Positions 8,709 through 15,939 are shown, counted from the stretch's first letter. The stretch: DNA of 24,911 bases from Thalassobacillus sp043497085 (GCA_043497085.1 JBIEKI010000028.1); one strand, 5' to 3'. Notes: generated by a model from the sequence alone, not told the origin. Numbers and translations: made by a program.

Positions 8709-9443
8709 CTATTTCTGTTCTTCTGAGGGAACATGAAGACCACATTCTGTCTTGTTAAAACCGCTCCACCTTCCAGCTCTTGAATCCTCTGTTCCTTCAA
8801 CAGCAAAGGTGCAGGGAATACAACCGATGCTGGGATAATTTTGATCATGAAGTTCGTTGTAATCCAATTTATTTACTCGGATATAATCCCATACTTCATC
8901 CCAGGTCCAATGGATAAGCGGACAAACCTTAATGGATTTGAAGCGTTCATCTTTATTGACAAAATCAGTCCGGCTCCGGCTTAGGGATTGCTCCCGCCTC
9001 AATCCGGAAATCCACGCATCCACACCGCTTAGGGCTTCCTCAAGAGGCTTTATTTTCCTGATATAACAGCATTGATCCGGATTCTTTTTCCAAAGCGCTG
9101 AACCATGCTGTTGTGATTGCTCTTCCAGTGTCAAATCAGGCTTTTTCATATGAATGACCAGGTCAGGATATCTTTTTTTCACTTTCTCAATCAGGTCATA
9201 CGTTTCCTGAAAATGAAGGCCGGTATCAAGAAATACAATTTCTGCATCGCTTTTCACTTTTGCAATCAAATCTATTAAAACAATACCTTCTGCTCCGAAG
9301 CTGCATGCGTAAACAAGAGATTCACCATAAGACTCATAGGCCCACTGTAAGACTCTGTCTGCGCCTTTTGTGGCATCCTCAGGCTCCCAGTATTCAAAGG
9401 GGTCCCCAGCGAACCCCTCATAGGTAATAGCAGGTTTAATCAT
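8709..9443 (-). CDS. cysH: Adenylylsulfate/phosphoadenylylsulfate reductase, [4Fe-4S] type
   Basis: This 244-aa CysH is the first gene of the operon and reduces activated sulfate to sulfite using thioredoxin. It has YACSFGAEGIVLIDLI (PP-loop region, about 45-60), the cluster cysteines C125-C126 and C208-C211 (CC...CIPC), the SGLRREQSLSRSRTDF substrate region, and the catalytic ECGLH cysteine at 234. The CC/CxxC pairs mark the Fe-S cluster subgroup, which prefers APS; B. subtilis CysH of this type accepts both APS and PAPS. The start ATG has TAGGAGGGAG just upstream. Transcription begins at the promoter at 9564-9592, and the leader contains a large inverted repeat that may be regulatory. Confidence 0.97.
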   Translation of the reverse strand: MIKPAITYEGFAGDPFEYWEPEDATKGADRVLQWAYESYGESLVYACSFGAEGIVLIDLIAKVKSDAEIVFLDTGLHFQETYDLIEKVKKRYPDLVIHMKKPDLTLEEQSQQHGSALWKKNPDQCCYIRKIKPLEEALSGVDAWISGLRREQSLSRSRTDFVNKDERFKSIKVCPLIHWTWDEVWDYIRVNKLDYNELHDQNYPSIGCIPCTFAVEGTEDSRAGRWSGFNKTECGLHVPSEEQK

Positions 9444-9455
9444 TTTCTCCCTCCT

Positions 9456-9524
9456 ATCAAGGAATTAATTATTTGTTGGCAGGGTAGCAGTGGCCAGCTG
9501 TCCGTCAAATAATTGTTAGTTGAT
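9456..9524 (-). promoter_or_regulatory. Structured leader of the cysH operon (nested inverted repeats next to the RBS)
   Basis: In the cysH 5' leader a perfect 9-bp inverted repeat, AATTATTTG (fwd 9467-9475) with CAAATAATT (fwd 9506-9514), encloses 30 nt. An outer 5-bp pair, ATCAA (9456-9460) with TTGAT (9520-9524), extends it across an internal loop. The outer arm directly abuts the Shine-Dalgarno sequence AGGAGGG of cysH. It could be an RNA switch, or a DNA operator with two spaced half-sites. I recognise no SAM riboswitch (S-box), T-box or other named motif. Confidence 0.5.
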
Positions 9525-9563
9525 TAATCCGATAAATTAACTTGGTTTTAAGGGTTGGTAAAC

Positions 9564-9592
9564 ATGATATGTGGAATTAGAAATAATGTCAA
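9564..9592 (-). promoter_or_regulatory. sigma-A promoter of the cysH operon
   Basis: On the minus strand TTGACA (9587-9592) and TATCAT (9564-9569) are separated by exactly 17 bp. Transcription should begin near 9557, giving a leader of about 114 nt before cysH. The -35 is perfect and the -10 matches 5 of 6 bases. Confidence 0.85.
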
Positions 9593-9642
9593 TAGATTTT
9601 TAGAAAATTTGAGTTATTCACTTTTTTATTAACGGATCCACC

Positions 9643-9671
9643 TTGACAAGCGCTGGTTTCTCCTTTAGATT
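9643..9671 (+). promoter_or_regulatory. Candidate upstream promoter (P1) toward the TSUP gene
   Basis: TTGACA at 9643-9648 and TAGATT at 9666-9671 are separated by 17 bp on the plus strand. A transcript would start near 9678 and run straight into the hairpin and T-run at 9685-9733. It lies back to back with the divergent cysH promoter, about 50 bp away. Confidence 0.5.
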
Positions 9672-9684
9672 AATACCTATTATT

Positions 9685-9733
9685 AAAAATCCTTTTTCTC
9701 CTATCACGATTTCTTGTGTTGGAGGATTTTTTT
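9685..9733 (+). terminator. Terminator-like hairpin in the TSUP upstream region (possible attenuator)
   Basis: AAAAATC and GATTTTT form the base of a hairpin, with inner pairs CTCC/GGAG and CAC/GTG, and a run of seven T follows (9727-9733). No gene precedes it on this strand, so it would stop transcripts from the candidate promoter at 9643-9671 after about 55 nt. The stem has internal loops, so its strength is uncertain. Confidence 0.45.
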
Positions 9734-9744
9734 AGCACTTAATC

Positions 9745-9772
9745 CCGACTAAACTCATAGGTTTAGTATAAA
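9745..9772 (+). promoter_or_regulatory. Promoter with palindromic operator for the TSUP transporter gene
   Basis: A -10 TATAAA at 9767-9772 has a weak -35 CCGACT (9745-9750) 16 bp upstream. Between them is a perfect palindrome, ACTAAAC (9748-9754), six bases, GTTTAGT (9761-9767), overlapping both promoter elements. This is the expected geometry for a repressor site. It does not fit the CymR consensus as I remember it, so the regulator is unknown. The GGAAGAGG ribosome binding site of the gene follows. Confidence 0.6.
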
Positions 9773-9792
9773 TAGAAAGGAAGAGGACATAT

Positions 9793-10698
9793 ATGAGGAA
9801 ATTGATGATTTTTACATTGGTAGGATTTTTTGCCCAGTTAATTGACGGTGCTCTCGGCATGTCTTATGGATTAACTTCATCCACATTATTGATTGCATAT
9901 GGAGTAGCTCCAGTGGTGGTCTCTTCCTCTATCCATATGGCTGAAATAGCTACCACAGCAGTTTCCGGTTATTCCCATTACAAATTCGATAATATAGATA
10001 AGAAAATAGTTCTGCCACTAATCATCCCTGGTTCGATCAGCGCTTTTCTGGGAGCTGCCTTTTTGAGCAGTCTTCCCGGTGAGAAGATCAAACCATATAT
10101 TTCTATCTTCCTCCTCCTTTTAGGTGTCTACATTGTAGTTCGGTTTTTACTCATGAACACATCCAGCGAAAAGCTAAGAGAGGTTCCTGTTAACAAATGC
10201 TTTCTGTACCCTTTAGGTGCTTTAGCAGGATTTTTGGATGCCGTTGGCGGAGGAGGCTGGGGGCCGATCAACACACCGGTCCTTCTTTCCAGAAAAGGAG
10301 CGGTTCCCAGAAAAGTAATTGGTACAGTGGATACAACTGAATTTGCTATTACTATCTCTGCCACATTAGGATTTTTACTATTCTTAGGTTGGGAACAGCT
10401 TCATTGGTTATGGGTAGTATCCTTTATGATCGGAGGGGTAGCAGCAGCGCCGCTGGCCGCATGGCTTGTACGAATCGTCCCGCCATTCATACTTGGAGTA
10501 GGGGCTGGAGGTTTTATTATTCTGACTAATTTACGGTCTCTCCTGCTTGCATTAAATATATCGGCAGACCTTATGGTTTTGATTTATATCGTGATGATAC
10601 TAGGATGGGTGACAGCTATTATCGCCTCAATACGGAAAAATTTTCATTTCCAAAAAAGAGAAAGAATGGTGGAGTCCAAAGGAGAAAATTTCGGGTGA
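9793..10698 (+). CDS. TSUP (TauE/SafE) family membrane transporter, probable sulfur anion permease
   Basis: This 301-aa integral membrane protein has about eight hydrophobic segments in two related halves. The first opens with GFFAQLIDGALGMSYG (11-26) and the second with GFLDAVGGGGWGP (146-158), the duplicated signature of the TauE/SafE (DUF81) family. A charged tail, KNFHFQKRERMVESKGENFG, ends the protein. Family members move sulfite, sulfate, thiosulfate, sulfoacetate or taurine-derived anions; direction and substrate cannot be read from sequence. It is divergent from the cysH operon, which lacks the usual sulfate permease gene, so uptake of sulfate or another inorganic sulfur anion is the best inference; sulfite export is the alternative. 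The ATG is preceded by GGAAGAGG. Confidence 0.9.
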   Translation: MRKLMIFTLVGFFAQLIDGALGMSYGLTSSTLLIAYGVAPVVVSSSIHMAEIATTAVSGYSHYKFDNIDKKIVLPLIIPGSISAFLGAAFLSSLPGEKIKPYISIFLLLLGVYIVVRFLLMNTSSEKLREVPVNKCFLYPLGALAGFLDAVGGGGWGPINTPVLLSRKGAVPRKVIGTVDTTEFAITISATLGFLLFLGWEQLHWLWVVSFMIGGVAAAPLAAWLVRIVPPFILGVGAGGFIILTNLRSLLLALNISADLMVLIYIVMILGWVTAIIASIRKNFHFQKRERMVESKGENFG

Positions 10699-10716
10699 AA
10701 AAAGGTTGTTAATAAC

Positions 10717-10775
10717 ACCTGCTGAGTATACACAGAAAGAGTAATAAGAGTAGAAATCTCAGCAGGTTTATTTTC
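10717..10775. terminator. Terminator between the TSUP gene and the nitroreductase gene
   Basis: ACCTGCTGAG (10717-10726) and CTCAGCAGGT (10758-10767) form a perfect 10-bp stem with a 31-nt loop. TTATTTT follows on the plus strand, serving the TSUP gene. On the minus strand the same stem is followed by GTTATT, so it may also end the convergent nitroreductase transcript. The long loop lowers certainty. Confidence 0.65.
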
Positions 10776-10821
10776 GAACACCCTTACAGTAATTTTAAAG
10801 AGTGCTTCTAATATTTAATTG

Positions 10822-11400
10822 TCAATCATTAATGAAATTCACTTTCTGTTCGACTGGTGTCCGTTTTTTTGGCTGAGGTATTCTATCTGGATAACCCATC
10901 TGTAATACCGAAACTATTTTATAAACTTTAGGATCGATTCCACAAGACTTGGAGAATTCCCTATCATAGATATAGGGATTTGTAGTCCATAGTACCCCCA
11001 CTTCATGGCTCCATGCCAGCAACTGTACGTTTTGAATAAAAGCACAGACAGCAGCATAGTCCTCTTCAAATAATCGGAGGTTCTTTTCTTTTTCCATATA
11101 AATGATAGCGTGGTGCGGGATAGAAAGCAGATGTTCTTTTATACCTTCCATGAGCTTTGCCTGTTTCTCTTTATCATATCCATCCGCATACCCCAAACGC
11201 AGATAACTTTCTGTAACCTGCTCAGCATAAGATGCTACCGCTTTATTTTGGATAATATGAACTTCCCAAGGCTCTTTCATGCGGTGTGTCGGTGCCCATG
11301 ATGCCCCAGCAAAAATTGATGTCAGCTTGCTTTCTTCCACATTTCGAGATTTAAAATCATGAATTGACCTTCTCTGTTTAATTGCGTCATAGATTTCCAT
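10822..11400 (-). CDS. Nitroreductase-family FMN oxidoreductase
   Basis: This is a 192-aa protein with the compact nitroreductase fold. It opens with AIKQRRSIHDFKSRNVEESKL, the FMN phosphate-binding Arg-Arg-Ser region, and WAPTHRMKEPWEVHII follows. The C-terminal part has GVLWTTNPYIYD and VLQMGYPDRIPQPKKR, typical of the YdgI/YdjA-like subgroup. Members use NAD(P)H to reduce nitro compounds, quinones or flavins; the physiological substrate is unknown. ATG 11400 is chosen over the in-frame GTG at 11409 because AAGGGG lies eight bases before the ATG but touches the GTG. It is flanked by terminators and stands alone. A functional link with the sulfur or phosphate genes is not evident. Confidence 0.88.
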   Translation of the reverse strand: MEIYDAIKQRRSIHDFKSRNVEESKLTSIFAGASWAPTHRMKEPWEVHIIQNKAVASYAEQVTESYLRLGYADGYDKEKQAKLMEGIKEHLLSIPHHAIIYMEKEKNLRLFEEDYAAVCAFIQNVQLLAWSHEVGVLWTTNPYIYDREFSKSCGIDPKVYKIVSVLQMGYPDRIPQPKKRTPVEQKVNFIND

Positions 11401-11432
11401 CCATTCCACCCCTTCTGTCTATCAATAAAGTG

Positions 11433-11461
11433 AAAGTAACGGAAACATAGAAAAATGTCAA
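11433..11461 (-). promoter_or_regulatory. Candidate promoter of the nitroreductase gene
   Basis: On the minus strand TTGACA (11456-11461) is followed after 17 bp by TACTTT (11433-11438), a weak -10. It lies 33 bp upstream of the start codon. The perfect -35 is the main support. Confidence 0.4.
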
Positions 11462-11655
11462 AACGTTATGAAAAAATAATTAAAGTTATTGTTTAGATAA
11501 TGTTAAAAATATCAGGCAAAATTGACCGAGACATATCTCCTCATAACGACAAAAAACCCACTACTAAAATACTAGGATTCCGTCTGAATTGTTGAAAAAT
11601 AAATTCAGGTACCTCATTTTTCCTGAGTTTTTATATCTACCTTTTCATTCCTCTA
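11462..11655. other. AT-rich intergenic stretch without a recognisable gene
   Basis: This stretch between the nitroreductase promoter and the Pho box is AT-rich and has no open reading frame with a ribosome binding site. A weak stem TTCAGG/CCTGAG (11604-11627) before a short T-run is the only structure noted. A fourth PhoP half-site-like TTCATT occurs at 11644-11649. Confidence 0.5.
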
Positions 11656-11697
11656 TTTACATTACTTAACAGACAGTTAAAAGTCACCAACTATAAT
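11656..11697 (+). promoter_or_regulatory. PhoP-activated promoter (Pho box) of the phoD-tat operon
   Basis: Three TT(A/T)A(C/A)A-type direct repeats occur with about one-turn spacing: TTTACA (11656-11661), TTAACA (11666-11671) and TTAAAA (11677-11682). A perfect -10 TATAAT follows at 11692-11697, with no sigma-A -35. The repeats cover about -48 to -22 relative to a start near 11704, the position of core PhoP sites in activated B. subtilis Pho promoters. The downstream genes are two phosphatases, which fits control by phosphate starvation. Confidence 0.8.
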
Positions 11698-11741
11698 GGC
11701 AATTGTTCCAAACATTTCACACATGGAAAGGGGCTAATGTC

Positions 11742-13490
11742 ATGACTGAAAAAAGAGTAATGGACGATTTGATCCGTCGATTGAATGAGGAAACATTACA
11801 GAAGGATGTCGACCGAAGAGGATTTTTACAAGGCGCTGGTAAAATCGCTGGAATATCTCTCGGAATAGCGGTTGCTCAATCGATGGGAGGCATATCTGTC
11901 GAAGCACAGGAAGAAGAGTTCGAAAGCTATCCGTTTACGCTCGGCGTAGCGTCAGGTGATCCACTTTCGGACAGTGTCGTTTTGTGGACAAGATTAGCTA
12001 TCGACCCATTAAATGGCGGCGGCATACCTGAACGTAACATAGCTGTCAAATGGGAATTGTCAAGGGATGCTCACTTCCGCGATATTGTGCAGCGTGGTAC
12101 TGAAGTAGCCAGTCCACAACTTGGACACTCCATTCATATTGAAGCTGAAAACCTGGAGGCGGACACCGTCTACTACTACCGTTTCAAGGTTGGAAGAGAT
12201 TTCAGTCCAGTCGGAAAGACTAAAACACTTCCAAGGAACAATGAGGCTGTAACAAGCCTTTCGTTCGCTTTTGCTTCCTGCCAGCAATATGAACATGGCT
12301 ATTACACTGCCTATAAACATATGGCAAAAGAAGATCTGGACCTGGTGTTCCATCTCGGTGATTACATTTACGAATATGGCCCGGATGAATATGTGGCTGC
12401 TACCGGCAATGTACGCACCCACAAAGGGCCGGAAATCATGACATTAGAAGATTACCGCAACCGTCATGCTCAGTATCGTTCCGACAAAGACTTGCAGGCT
12501 GCTCATGCTGCCTTTCCATGGGTAGTGACCTGGGATGATCATGAGGTAGAAAACAATTACGCTGATACAATTCCTGAAAAGGGACAATCAGTAGAAGAAT
12601 TTGTTCAACGACGTATCGCTGCCTACCAGGCTTATTATGAACATATGCCGCTCCGGAGATCGTCCATGCCACATGGACCAGATATGCAATTGTACCGAAA
12701 CTTTTCCTATGGAGACCTGGCAAATTTTTATGTATTAGATACTCGCCAATATCGTTCTGATCAGGCGAATGGAGATAAAAGTTCTCCTCAGACAGAAGAA
12801 TCACTTGATCCTTCGCGAACATTACTAGGCGACAAACAGGAACAATGGCTATTGGACAATCTCGGCCAGTCGCAAGCACATTGGAACGTACTGGCTCAAC
12901 AAATTTTCTTCGCTAAGCGGAATTATGGTCCGAGCCCTGAAGAACCTCGTTACAGCATGGACAGTTGGGATGGCTATGTGCCAGCCCGACAGCGGGTTAC
13001 CGATTATGCAAGCAGCATCGACATGGACAACCTCATCGTTTTGACTGGAGATGTTCATGCCAACTGGGCATCCAATCTGCTGGCCGACTTTGATGATTTG
13101 AAATCTCAGGTTCTTGGTGCGGAATTTGTCGGAACCTCGATTACATCCGGGGGAAATGGAGCCGATAAACGTGCAGACACTGACCGTATTTTAGAGCAGA
13201 ACGATCATATTAAATTTTTCAATGACTACCGCGGATATGTTCGCTGTGAAGTCACTCCTACTCAGTGGAGAACAGATTACCGTGTACTTCCCTTTGTATC
13301 CAAACCTGGTGCAGACATTTCCACCCGGGCATCTTTTATTTACGAAAAGGATCAAGCTGGCCTCAAGGAAGTATCAGCAACCATCGTTCCAGAAGGGAAG
13401 CAGTCATCCAGTGAAGTGGAAGATGATCGACATAAAGCTCATGATCGCGCCCATAAAAAACAATCAAAAACAGAAAAACAACTGAACTAA
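11742..13490 (+). CDS. phoD: Secreted alkaline phosphatase/phosphodiesterase PhoD
   Basis: This 582-aa PhoD-family phosphatase has a Tat signal peptide: DRRGFLQGAGKIAG with twin Arg 25-26, a hydrophobic stretch, and a probable cleavage after VEA at 55. The family is a Fe3+/Ca2+ phosphodiesterase/monoesterase acting outside the membrane on phosphate esters and teichoic acid. Candidate metal ligands are C180 (ASCQQYEHG), D207 and Y208 (HLGDYIYEY), D265-D266-H267 and N271 (WDDHEVENNY), and D437/H439 (TGDVHANW). The C-terminus is a charged, Lys/His-rich tail of about 35 residues. ATG 11742 is chosen because GAAAGGGG lies eight bases upstream; an in-frame TTG at 11703 would coincide with the predicted transcript start. 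It heads a Pho-regulated operon with tatC 11 bp downstream. Confidence 0.97.
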   Translation: MTEKRVMDDLIRRLNEETLQKDVDRRGFLQGAGKIAGISLGIAVAQSMGGISVEAQEEEFESYPFTLGVASGDPLSDSVVLWTRLAIDPLNGGGIPERNIAVKWELSRDAHFRDIVQRGTEVASPQLGHSIHIEAENLEADTVYYYRFKVGRDFSPVGKTKTLPRNNEAVTSLSFAFASCQQYEHGYYTAYKHMAKEDLDLVFHLGDYIYEYGPDEYVAATGNVRTHKGPEIMTLEDYRNRHAQYRSDKDLQAAHAAFPWVVTWDDHEVENNYADTIPEKGQSVEEFVQRRIAAYQAYYEHMPLRRSSMPHGPDMQLYRNFSYGDLANFYVLDTRQYRSDQANGDKSSPQTEESLDPSRTLLGDKQEQWLLDNLGQSQAHWNVLAQQIFFAKRNYGPSPEEPRYSMDSWDGYVPARQRVTDYASSIDMDNLIVLTGDVHANWASNLLADFDDLKSQVLGAEFVGTSITSGGNGADKRADTDRILEQNDHIKFFNDYRGYVRCEVTPTQWRTDYRVLPFVSKPGADISTRASFIYEKDQAGLKEVSATIVPEGKQSSSEVEDDRHKAHDRAHKKQSKTEKQLN

Positions 13491-13501
13491 AGGAGTAAGC
13501 T

Positions 13502-14236
13502 ATGTGTGAAAATAATCAGCAGCTCATCGGCCATTTAGAAGAACTAAGGAACCGAATAATCATCACACTTGTGTCATTCATCGGATTTCTTATTACTGGG
13601 TTTATTTTTGTCAAACCAATATATGAATGGTTGATTAGAGGACTGGACACACAATTGGCTGTGCTTGGGCCAAGTGAAATTCTATGGGTCTACCTGATGC
13701 TTGCCGCCGTGTTCTCTATGACGGCGACCATACCAGTAGCAGCATTTCAGCTTTGGCGGTTTGTTGCGCCTGCATTGAGCCGGGAAGAGCGAAAAGTGAC
13801 ACTCCGGTTCATTCCGGCTATGTTTTTTCTTTTCCTGTTCGGTCTTGCATTTGGGTATTTCCTTTTATTCCCTCTCGTTTTAGGGTTCTTGACCTCGCTT
13901 TCTGCAGGTCAATTTGAAATGATGTTCACTGCCGATAAATATTTCCGTTTCATGCTGAACATGACTGTGCCATTTGGACTGCTATTCGAAATGCCTTTAG
14001 TTGTATTGTTTCTGACTAGGCTTGGCATTCTGAATCCGATTCGGTTAAGGAAAGCAAGAAAGTTCGCCTATTTTGTTATGGTAATCGTTTCTGTTTTGAT
14101 TACTCCCCCGGATTTTTTATCGGACGTGCTTGTCATTCTTCCGCTTTTGACACTATATGAAATTAGCATCAGTTTATCTTCATTTGTATACAAAAAACGT
14201 TTGTCAGCAGAGTCATCCAGCCAATCTGCGGCCTAA
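13502..14236 (+). CDS. tatC: Twin-arginine translocase subunit TatC (PhoD-associated, TatCd-like)
   Basis: This 244-aa polytopic membrane protein has about six transmembrane segments and the family hallmark HLEELRNR at 11-18 on the cytoplasmic N-terminus. FVAPALSREER, the conserved cytoplasmic loop, and GLLFEMPLVVLFLTRLG are also present. TatC recognises the twin-arginine signals of folded substrates and recruits TatA. It lies between phoD and phoX, whose products both carry Tat signals, with AAAGGAG before the ATG. In B. subtilis TatCd is encoded next to phoD and serves PhoD; here phoX separates tatC from tatA. No TatB gene is present, in line with minimal Gram-positive TatAC systems. Confidence 0.97.
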   Translation: MCENNQQLIGHLEELRNRIIITLVSFIGFLITGFIFVKPIYEWLIRGLDTQLAVLGPSEILWVYLMLAAVFSMTATIPVAAFQLWRFVAPALSREERKVTLRFIPAMFFLFLFGLAFGYFLLFPLVLGFLTSLSAGQFEMMFTADKYFRFMLNMTVPFGLLFEMPLVVLFLTRLGILNPIRLRKARKFAYFVMVIVSVLITPPDFLSDVLVILPLLTLYEISISLSSFVYKKRLSAESSSQSAA

Positions 14237-14262
14237 GGCCATCTTAACTAGGAGGTAAGGAA

Positions 14263-15699
14263 ATGGGAAAGAACAAAAATATGAATCGTCGGGACTTTTT
14301 AAAGGCAGGCGGCATAAGTACAGCAGCAATCGCTTTAAGTTCAACAGGTCTTTTTTCATTCACTCAATCCTCAGCCCTGGCCTCATCGAAAACAGCCAGG
14401 AGCTCTTTCAGTGGATATGGGCCATTAGTCAAAGACCCTGGCGGCGTCCTCGACCTCCCTCAAGGATTCCAATATCGGATCATCTCGGAGGAAGGCGGAT
14501 TTATGGCAGATGGGCGCCCGATACCGGAAAAATTTGATGGCATGGCAGCCTTTCCAGGACAGAACAACTCTACCGTACTTGTAAGGAATCATGAGTTAAG
14601 CGGAAATACGAAGTATCCAGTCATCGGCAGGAACCCTTATCAAAGAGAGCATACCGGGGGTACAACTGCATTAGTTTTAGACGCCAACCGTAAAGTCCAA
14701 AAAGAATATGTTACCTCTTCAGGCACCATCCGCAATTGTGCAGGAGGGGCCACTCTGTGGGGAACCTGGTTGACTTGTGAAGAAACGTTAGAGGAAGGAC
14801 ATGGGTATGTTTTCGAGGTCGATCCATCTGATCCAGAAAATAATTTGTCCAGGACCCCAATCCGCGACATGGGTGCTTTTTCCCATGAAGCTACCGCGAT
14901 CGACCCTGCTACTGGAATCGTTTATCTGACAGAAGATGCCGGGCCAAGCTATTTTTATCGCTTTATTCCCCATGACAGAAGTCAACGGATCGGTGCTTTA
15001 CAAAAAGGCGGCGTCCTGCAAGCTGCTGCTATGGAGCAAATGAGCTCGGATCATTCCAGTGATTTTTATACTGGTCAACGATTTGGAATAGTTTGGAAGG
15101 ATGTCGACCCAGAAAAGCCTACCATGGAAGCTAGTCAAAAAGGATGCATTCCATTCAGTAGACTCGAAGGTGCTTATTTTGAGGGAGGGGTCTTCTGGTT
15201 TGACGATACTTCTGCAGGTGATAATAATCTTGGACGTGTTTACCGTTATATTCCCGCTACTAATACATTAGAGTTGTTCTACGAGTCTACTGAATTAAAT
15301 GATTTAGAAATGCCGGACAACATTTGTATTACTCCATGGGGAGATCTTTGGATCGCGGAAGACGGCGGCGGAACCGACCGAATAATCGGAATGACCCCGG
15401 AAGGTGAAACGTATGTATTTGCCGAAAACCGGCTGAACGGTTCAGAACTTGCAGGTCCTACTTTTTCTACCCGAGGGGACACTTTCTTTGTCAATATCCA
15501 GACGCCAGGCATCACCTTTGCCATCTGGGGACCATTTGCTCGTAAAAATGCTGGAAGACAACGACAGATGGGACATGCTGCACCGCCGGAACAATATGCA
15601 CCGAAAGTATCGGATAAGCTGTCAGCGGCTGCTGAGGTGGAAGGGATGTCAAATCTGGAAGCAGCAGCCTTCCAACGCCATGGCATGCCTATTTTATAA
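14263..15699 (+). CDS. phoX: Tat-exported PhoX-family phosphatase (DUF839)
   Basis: This 478-aa protein is of the PhoX/DUF839 family. These are Ca2+- and Fe3+-dependent alkaline phosphatases unrelated to PhoA and PhoD. The Tat signal is NRRDFLKAGGIST with twin Arg 9-10, a hydrophobic stretch, and a likely ALA cleavage at 38-40. Family motifs include FDGMAAFPG, LVRNHELSGN, NCAGGATLWGTWLTCEET (about 158-175, with a candidate metal-ligand Cys), GAFSHEATAIDPATG and YLTEDAGPSYFYRFIP. Later come WIAEDGGG and ELAGPTFSTRGDTFFVNIQTPGITFAIWGPF. ATG 14263 is preceded by TAGGAGGTAAGG; an internal ATG at 14281 lacks a good site. It lies 26 bp after tatC and 19 bp before tatA. Naming follows the family; activity is inferred. 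Confidence 0.9.
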   Translation: MGKNKNMNRRDFLKAGGISTAAIALSSTGLFSFTQSSALASSKTARSSFSGYGPLVKDPGGVLDLPQGFQYRIISEEGGFMADGRPIPEKFDGMAAFPGQNNSTVLVRNHELSGNTKYPVIGRNPYQREHTGGTTALVLDANRKVQKEYVTSSGTIRNCAGGATLWGTWLTCEETLEEGHGYVFEVDPSDPENNLSRTPIRDMGAFSHEATAIDPATGIVYLTEDAGPSYFYRFIPHDRSQRIGALQKGGVLQAAAMEQMSSDHSSDFYTGQRFGIVWKDVDPEKPTMEASQKGCIPFSRLEGAYFEGGVFWFDDTSAGDNNLGRVYRYIPATNTLELFYESTELNDLEMPDNICITPWGDLWIAEDGGGTDRIIGMTPEGETYVFAENRLNGSELAGPTFSTRGDTFFVNIQTPGITFAIWGPFARKNAGRQRQMGHAAPPEQYAPKVSDKLSAAAEVEGMSNLEAAAFQRHGMPIL

Positions 15700-15718
15700 A
15701 ACTTCGGAGGTGTAATAA

Positions 15719-15937
15719 ATGTTATCAAATATCGGAATTCCAGGGTTAATCCTTGTACTAGTCATCGCTTTAATTATCTTTGGGCCTTCCAAACTGCCGG
15801 AAATCGGCAGGGCATTCGGTAGCACATTAAAGGAATTCAAGAATGCAACTAACGATCTTGTAAATGGAGAAGATAACTCCAAAGAAAAACAACAGCTTAA
15901 AGCTGTAGAAAAAGACGACCAAAAAACTGGAAGTTAA
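15719..15937 (+). CDS. tatA: Twin-arginine translocase pore subunit TatA (TatAd-like)
   Basis: This 72-aa TatA/E-family protein has one N-terminal membrane helix (IPGLILVLVIALII, about 7-20). The FGPSKLPEIGRAFGSTLKEFK hinge and amphipathic helix follow at 21-41. A charged, disordered tail ends the protein (KEKQQLKAVEKDDQKTGS). It oligomerises with TatC to form the export channel. Bacillus-type TatA acts bifunctionally in place of TatB, consistent with no tatB here. CGGAGGTG precedes the ATG. It is the last gene of the operon and is followed at once by a terminator, so the complete translocase is co-expressed with its two substrates. Confidence 0.96.
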   Translation: MLSNIGIPGLILVLVIALIIFGPSKLPEIGRAFGSTLKEFKNATNDLVNGEDNSKEKQQLKAVEKDDQKTGS

Positions 15938-15939
15938 GG

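Noticed and set aside
9444..9592. S-box (SAM-I), T-box or CymR box in the cysH upstream region
   Set aside because: The conserved elements of S-box and T-box leaders are absent, and the AATTCC segments do not fit the CymR consensus as I remember it.
11604..11632. Stem TTCAGG/CCTGAG followed by five T as a terminator
   Set aside because: Only 5-6 bp with a 12-nt loop and no gene upstream on that strand; likely chance in AT-rich DNA.
11703..11741. Upstream TTG start for phoD adding 13 residues
   Set aside because: It coincides with the predicted transcription start and has no Shine-Dalgarno, while ATG 11742 has GAAAGGGG at the right distance.
12436..12879. A 147-codon minus-strand frame inside phoD
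   Set aside because: It is antisense to a secure PhoD coding region and has no ribosome binding site or family resemblance.
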